A stretch of DNA of 15,799 nucleotides, taken from JAUWNJ01 sp034190305. Its GTDB lineage: Bacteria > Planctomycetota > Phycisphaerae > SM23-33. Positions 13,572-15,799 of the stretch are shown here, piece after piece. Every line of letters begins with the position of its first letter. The first letter of the stretch is position 1. The stretch is from the NCBI GenBank assembly GCA_034190305.1, contig JAXHSV010000050.1:1-15799 (forward strand), in the 5' to 3' direction. The notes under the pieces are model-generated. The model worked only from the letters and a program-made list of their open reading frames with translations, made no database searches and was not told the origin of the DNA. A program made the position numbers and the translations under genes.

Positions 13572-14137
13572 TTCTGCGTTTGCTCCTTTATGAGATCGAC
13601 CACTTCCCGGATTGCGGTGTCCAGGTTGTCGTTAACTATCCTGTGATTATATATCCCGTTGCCTGCGGCGATACAGATTTCTTCTTTCGCCCGTGCGAAT
13701 CTTCGTTCGATCGTATCGGGTGATTCGGTTCCTCTGCCGGACAATCGGCGCTTCAATTCATCCTCGTCGGGCGGACCTATGAATATAAAAGTCGCATCCG
13801 GCATAGCCCGATGCACCTGCCTGCCTCCTTCGATGTCGATTTCAAGGATAACGGTCTTTCCCGCCGACATCGCCTCGGACACCGGTTTTTTCGGCGTGCC
13901 GTAATAATCGCCGAAAATCTCGGCCCATTCAAGTAGTTGCCCATCGGCGATCATTTTTTCGAATGTAGGCCGGTCCACGAACAAGTAGTCTCGCCCGTCG
14001 ATTTCCCCCGGCCTGGACTTGCGCGTAGTGGCGGAGACGCTGTAAAAAGCATCCGTTTGCCGAACCACCTCGCGGACGATTGTGCTCTTTCCGACCCCGC
14101 TTGGACCGGTAATCACAAATAAGTGACCGATTTCCAA
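13568..14137 (-). CDS. gmk: Guanylate kinase
   Basis: Phosphorylates GMP to GDP with ATP. At 189 residues it has the standard length. The P-loop is GPSGVGKS (11-18), followed by the GMP-binding SATTRKSRPGE (35-45) and YLFVDRPTFE. GDYYGTP (76-82), LEIDIEGGRQV (88-98, usually DIDVQG) and the lid RRLSGRGTES (130-139) complete the fold. The start is TTG at 14137: AGGAA lies 7 bases upstream, and ITGPSG falls at the usual distance from this start. The start region (GGGCATTGG) is part of an inverted repeat in the gap, so the ribosome-binding site may be repeat-derived. It overlaps rpoZ by 4 bases. Confidence 0.94.
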   Translation of the reverse strand: MEIGHLFVITGPSGVGKSTIVREVVRQTDAFYSVSATTRKSRPGEIDGRDYLFVDRPTFEKMIADGQLLEWAEIFGDYYGTPKKPVSEAMSAGKTVILEIDIEGGRQVHRAMPDATFIFIGPPDEDELKRRLSGRGTESPDTIERRFARAKEEICIAAGNGIYNHRIVNDNLDTAIREVVDLIKEQTQK

Positions 14138-14251
14138 TGCCCGATTCCTAATCTATGACTAATTCTCAATTTTAAGTTAATGCCCAATTCACAACATCCA
14201 ATGTCTTGCAATGCTTTTTCTTTGTCATTCGTTTTTGGACATCGGGCATTG
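14135..14251. repeat. Family F inverted repeat over the gmk start
   Basis: CAATGCCCGAT (14135-14145) and its exact reverse complement ATCGGGCATTG (14241-14251) bracket an A/T-rich, non-coding gap between yicC and gmk. Inside are further ATGCCCAAT- and GTCATTGG-like fragments. The element reads as another small inverted-repeat insertion. The outer arm holds the TTG start of gmk. Confidence 0.6.
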
Positions 14252-14288
14252 ATTGGTCATTTGTCATTGGGTAGTGGTCATTTATGTT

Positions 14289-15173
14289 TCATTCTACGTT
14301 CTGCACCTGCTCTTTTATACGGTCGATGGCGGTCTTGATTTCCACAACAGCCAGCGAGATTTGACCGTCGCTTGATTTGGATGCGATAGTGTTGGCTTCG
14401 CGGAGCATTTCCTGTGCGAGGAAATCGAGTTTTCGACCGGGCTGGTTGGCGTCTTTGACCACGGTCCGGAACTGTTCGATGTGCCCGCCAAGGCGAGACA
14501 GTTCTTCGGCTATATCGCACCGCTCGGCAAAGAGCGCAACCTCCCTCGCCAGGGTCGATTCGTCAAGTTTCAGTTCCGCAGATGCCGTCAGTTCAGCTAC
14601 TCGCCGCCCGAGACGATCATGATACTCCTGAACGACGGCGCCGGTCCGTCCGGATATGTCGGAGAGATATTGCTCGATGGTGTCGCATTGGGTAAGAATG
14701 TCATCGGCGACGACCTTGCCTTCAATGGTTCGCATCTCCAGAAGGGCGGCGATGGTCTGGTCAATCAGACCGAGCATTTCTGATTTGATCTGGTCGGGCA
14801 GGCTTTCAGAATCAGGCGACGAACATACGCCCGGCAGCGACAGCATGGACGCAATGTCCAGTGTGATCTTTATGTCGGTCTGGTCCGTCCTGATGATGTC
14901 AAGTTGCTCGATGTATCGATCCAGGACGGCGATATTTATTTGCGGCGCAGCCTCCACCGAAGTTGCCGCAATCCTCATTACGAACTGAACGCTGCCTCGA
15001 TTGAGACTGGTCCGCAGGCGGCGGTCAATTTCGCCTTCCAGCCCGCTCCACATTTCCGGCAGGCGAACGACAGCCTTGAAATACCGACTGTTGACCGAGC
15101 GGATTTCGACGGCGTACCGGACGCCCTCGATTTCCCGGCTTTGAGACCCGAAACCTGTCATTGACCGAATCAT
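14289..15173 (-). CDS. yicC: YicC-family endoribonuclease-like protein
   Basis: A 294-residue YicC/YloC-family protein. In Escherichia coli YicC is linked to RNA turnover (small-RNA/RNase activity) and stationary-phase survival; its molecular role here is by homology. The N-terminus MIRSMTGFGSQS is the family hallmark. VEIRSVNSRYFKAVVRLPEM (22-41) is the conserved EIRSVNHRYL-like segment, and RRLRTSLNRGSVQF follows. The C-terminus has the family endings ERCDIAEELSRLGGHIEQF, RKLDFLAQEMLREANTIASK and KEQVQNVE. ATG at 15173 has CAGGAG about 10 bases upstream. It lies 39 bases after secG and about 150 bases before gmk, consistent with the widespread yicC-gmk-rpoZ order. Confidence 0.93.
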   Translation of the reverse strand: MIRSMTGFGSQSREIEGVRYAVEIRSVNSRYFKAVVRLPEMWSGLEGEIDRRLRTSLNRGSVQFVMRIAATSVEAAPQINIAVLDRYIEQLDIIRTDQTDIKITLDIASMLSLPGVCSSPDSESLPDQIKSEMLGLIDQTIAALLEMRTIEGKVVADDILTQCDTIEQYLSDISGRTGAVVQEYHDRLGRRVAELTASAELKLDESTLAREVALFAERCDIAEELSRLGGHIEQFRTVVKDANQPGRKLDFLAQEMLREANTIASKSSDGQISLAVVEIKTAIDRIKEQVQNVE

Positions 15174-15192
15174 TTCAATTTACTCCTGCTTG

Positions 15193-15214
15193 CCTGCCTG
15201 TCGGTGGGCAGGTC
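15193..15214 (-). repeat. Palindromic repeat at the secG stop
   Basis: CCTGCC (15193-15198), an 8-base loop and GGCAGG (15207-15212) form a 6-bp stem just after the secG stop. The 14 bases 15201-15214 recur exactly in coaB at 11203-11216. It could act as a weak attenuating hairpin between secG and yicC, but no T tract follows. Confidence 0.5.
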
Positions 15215-15677
15215 AGTTTGTCGTTCCGGCCGGAGCCGACGTCGCAGCGCCCGTCGCCGGAGCGGTGGTTATTGTTGCGGAAGGGTGCGGATAGACGCCT
15301 GTTTGTATGTCGCTGTCTTTCCAGCCGCTGAGATAAGCCCTGGCCTTTAGAATCGTTCCCGGCGTGACGCGGACGGGCGCTTCGTACTTCCGCGACTTGC
15401 GTGTCGGTGCGCTGCCATCGACAGTATAGAAGATGTCCGCCTTTTGCGGTTTGGCGGTTATCGTTACCCGTTTGGCCTTGGTAATGGGTTTCGGCGACGG
15501 ATAAAATCTCGGTGTGTCGATCTTTTGCGGTTCTCCGCCCCGGAACGATTTCGTAGCGCCTATAGACAGCAGAAGGAATATGCCGACCAGCACAATTGTT
15601 ACCCATGTAAAGACATCACCGGTCCGCGTTCCGAAGGCGGATTGTCCTCCACCGCCCAGGATACCGCCCAAACCTCC
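15213..15677 (-). CDS. secG: SecG with C-terminal chitobiase-like domain, 5' end missing
   Basis: SecG is the small subunit of the SecYEG protein-export channel. The part present is GGLGGILGGGGQSAFGTRTG, the conserved cytoplasmic glycine loop, followed by the second membrane span (VFTWVTIVLVGIFLLLSIGA). The first span is absent because the sequence upstream of 15677 is not SecG. After a linker (PRFYPSPKPITKAK) the protein carries about 60 residues typical of the chitobiase/beta-hexosaminidase C-terminal (CHB_HEX_C) fold: VTITAKPQKADIFYTVDGSA, then PTRKSRKYEAPV, TILKARAYLSGWKDS. The tail is Ala/Thr/Pro-rich. By the known SecG topology this domain would lie outside the cytoplasmic membrane. TTG at 15671 is in frame but inside the glycine loop, so it is not the real start. 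It leads the yicC-gmk-rpoZ-coaC series. Confidence 0.82.
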   Translation of the reverse strand, partial: GGLGGILGGGGQSAFGTRTGDVFTWVTIVLVGIFLLLSIGATKSFRGGEPQKIDTPRFYPSPKPITKAKRVTITAKPQKADIFYTVDGSAPTRKSRKYEAPVRVTPGTILKARAYLSGWKDSDIQTGVYPHPSATITTAPATGAATSAPAGTTN

Positions 15678-15799
15678 TGGGTGAAACCGGCCTTGGGCTG
15701 GGAGAAGCGCGGCGTGCAGGAGAACTCGGTGAGATAGTCCTCTGGCGGGCCGAGCGGCTCGTGCGGGATGTGCACGGTCAGCGGCGAGAACGTCGAACC
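15678..15799 (-). other. Foreign-looking coding segment, probable chimeric join
   Basis: Upstream of SecG residue 'GGL' the - strand reads, in a frame different from secG, GSTFSPLTVHIPHEPLGPPE and continues DYLTEFSCTPRFSQPKAGFT. Of the 40 codons through that point, 36 have G or C in the third position, far above the neighbouring genes. There is no stop and no start, so it would be an internal protein fragment of a high-G/C gene. I do not recognise the family. The secG frame through the same bases gives no membrane span. The break lies between about 15675 and 15681. Confidence 0.6.

Overview
The window looks like bacterial chromosome from an uncultured or metagenome-derived lineage. My best guess is a planctomycete of the Phycisphaerae type. 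This is inference from gene content and layout: a secG-yicC-gmk-rpoZ-coaC run, a PadR/HAAS pair, a uroporphyrinogen-decarboxylase-like methyltransferase, and intergenic spaces full of short tandem-unit repeats. There is no rRNA or marker phylogeny here to prove it. I see no tRNA, rRNA, CRISPR array, transposase or phage gene.

Layout, left to right. Bases 3-113 are the tail of a gene that starts outside the window. Then on the + strand come threonine synthase (187-1602), an overlapping HEPN/nucleotidyltransferase pair (1699-2378), a TPR protein (2479-3120), dapB (3263-4054) with a URO-D-family protein 24 bases behind it (4079-5317), and recJ (5551-7299). On the - strand, tail to tail with recJ, lies psd-pssA (8928-7307), which makes phosphatidylethanolamine from CDP-diacylglycerol. 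Divergent from psd is a PadR regulator with a leaderless-looking promoter, followed by a HAAS-type membrane protein (9159-10477). A strong hairpin terminator separates it from a convergent NTF2-like gene (10880-10512).

The right third is one - strand series, read from right to left: secG, yicC, gmk, rpoZ, coaC, a metallophosphoesterase, coaB. It combines protein export, an RNase-like stress protein, GMP kinase, the RNA polymerase omega subunit and the two coenzyme A steps that are usually fused as CoaBC but are split here. SecG carries a C-terminal chitobiase-like (CHB_HEX_C) domain that should face outward.

Two features stand out beyond the genes. First, most intergenic gaps contain small repeats of at least six families. 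Three of them share an architecture: they start CCAC and repeat with a 9-base period. Two other gaps hold inverted-repeat elements that look like miniature mobile elements. Repeat sequence supplies the gmk start region, the coaB stop codon and perhaps part of the recJ promoter. Second, the last ~122 bases (about 15678-15799) do not continue SecG. They switch to a very G/C-rich coding pattern, which suggests a chimeric assembly join or a recent rearrangement.

No stretch over 300 bases lacks a gene. The longest gaps (5318-5550 and 8929-9158) are described under the repeats and promoters.
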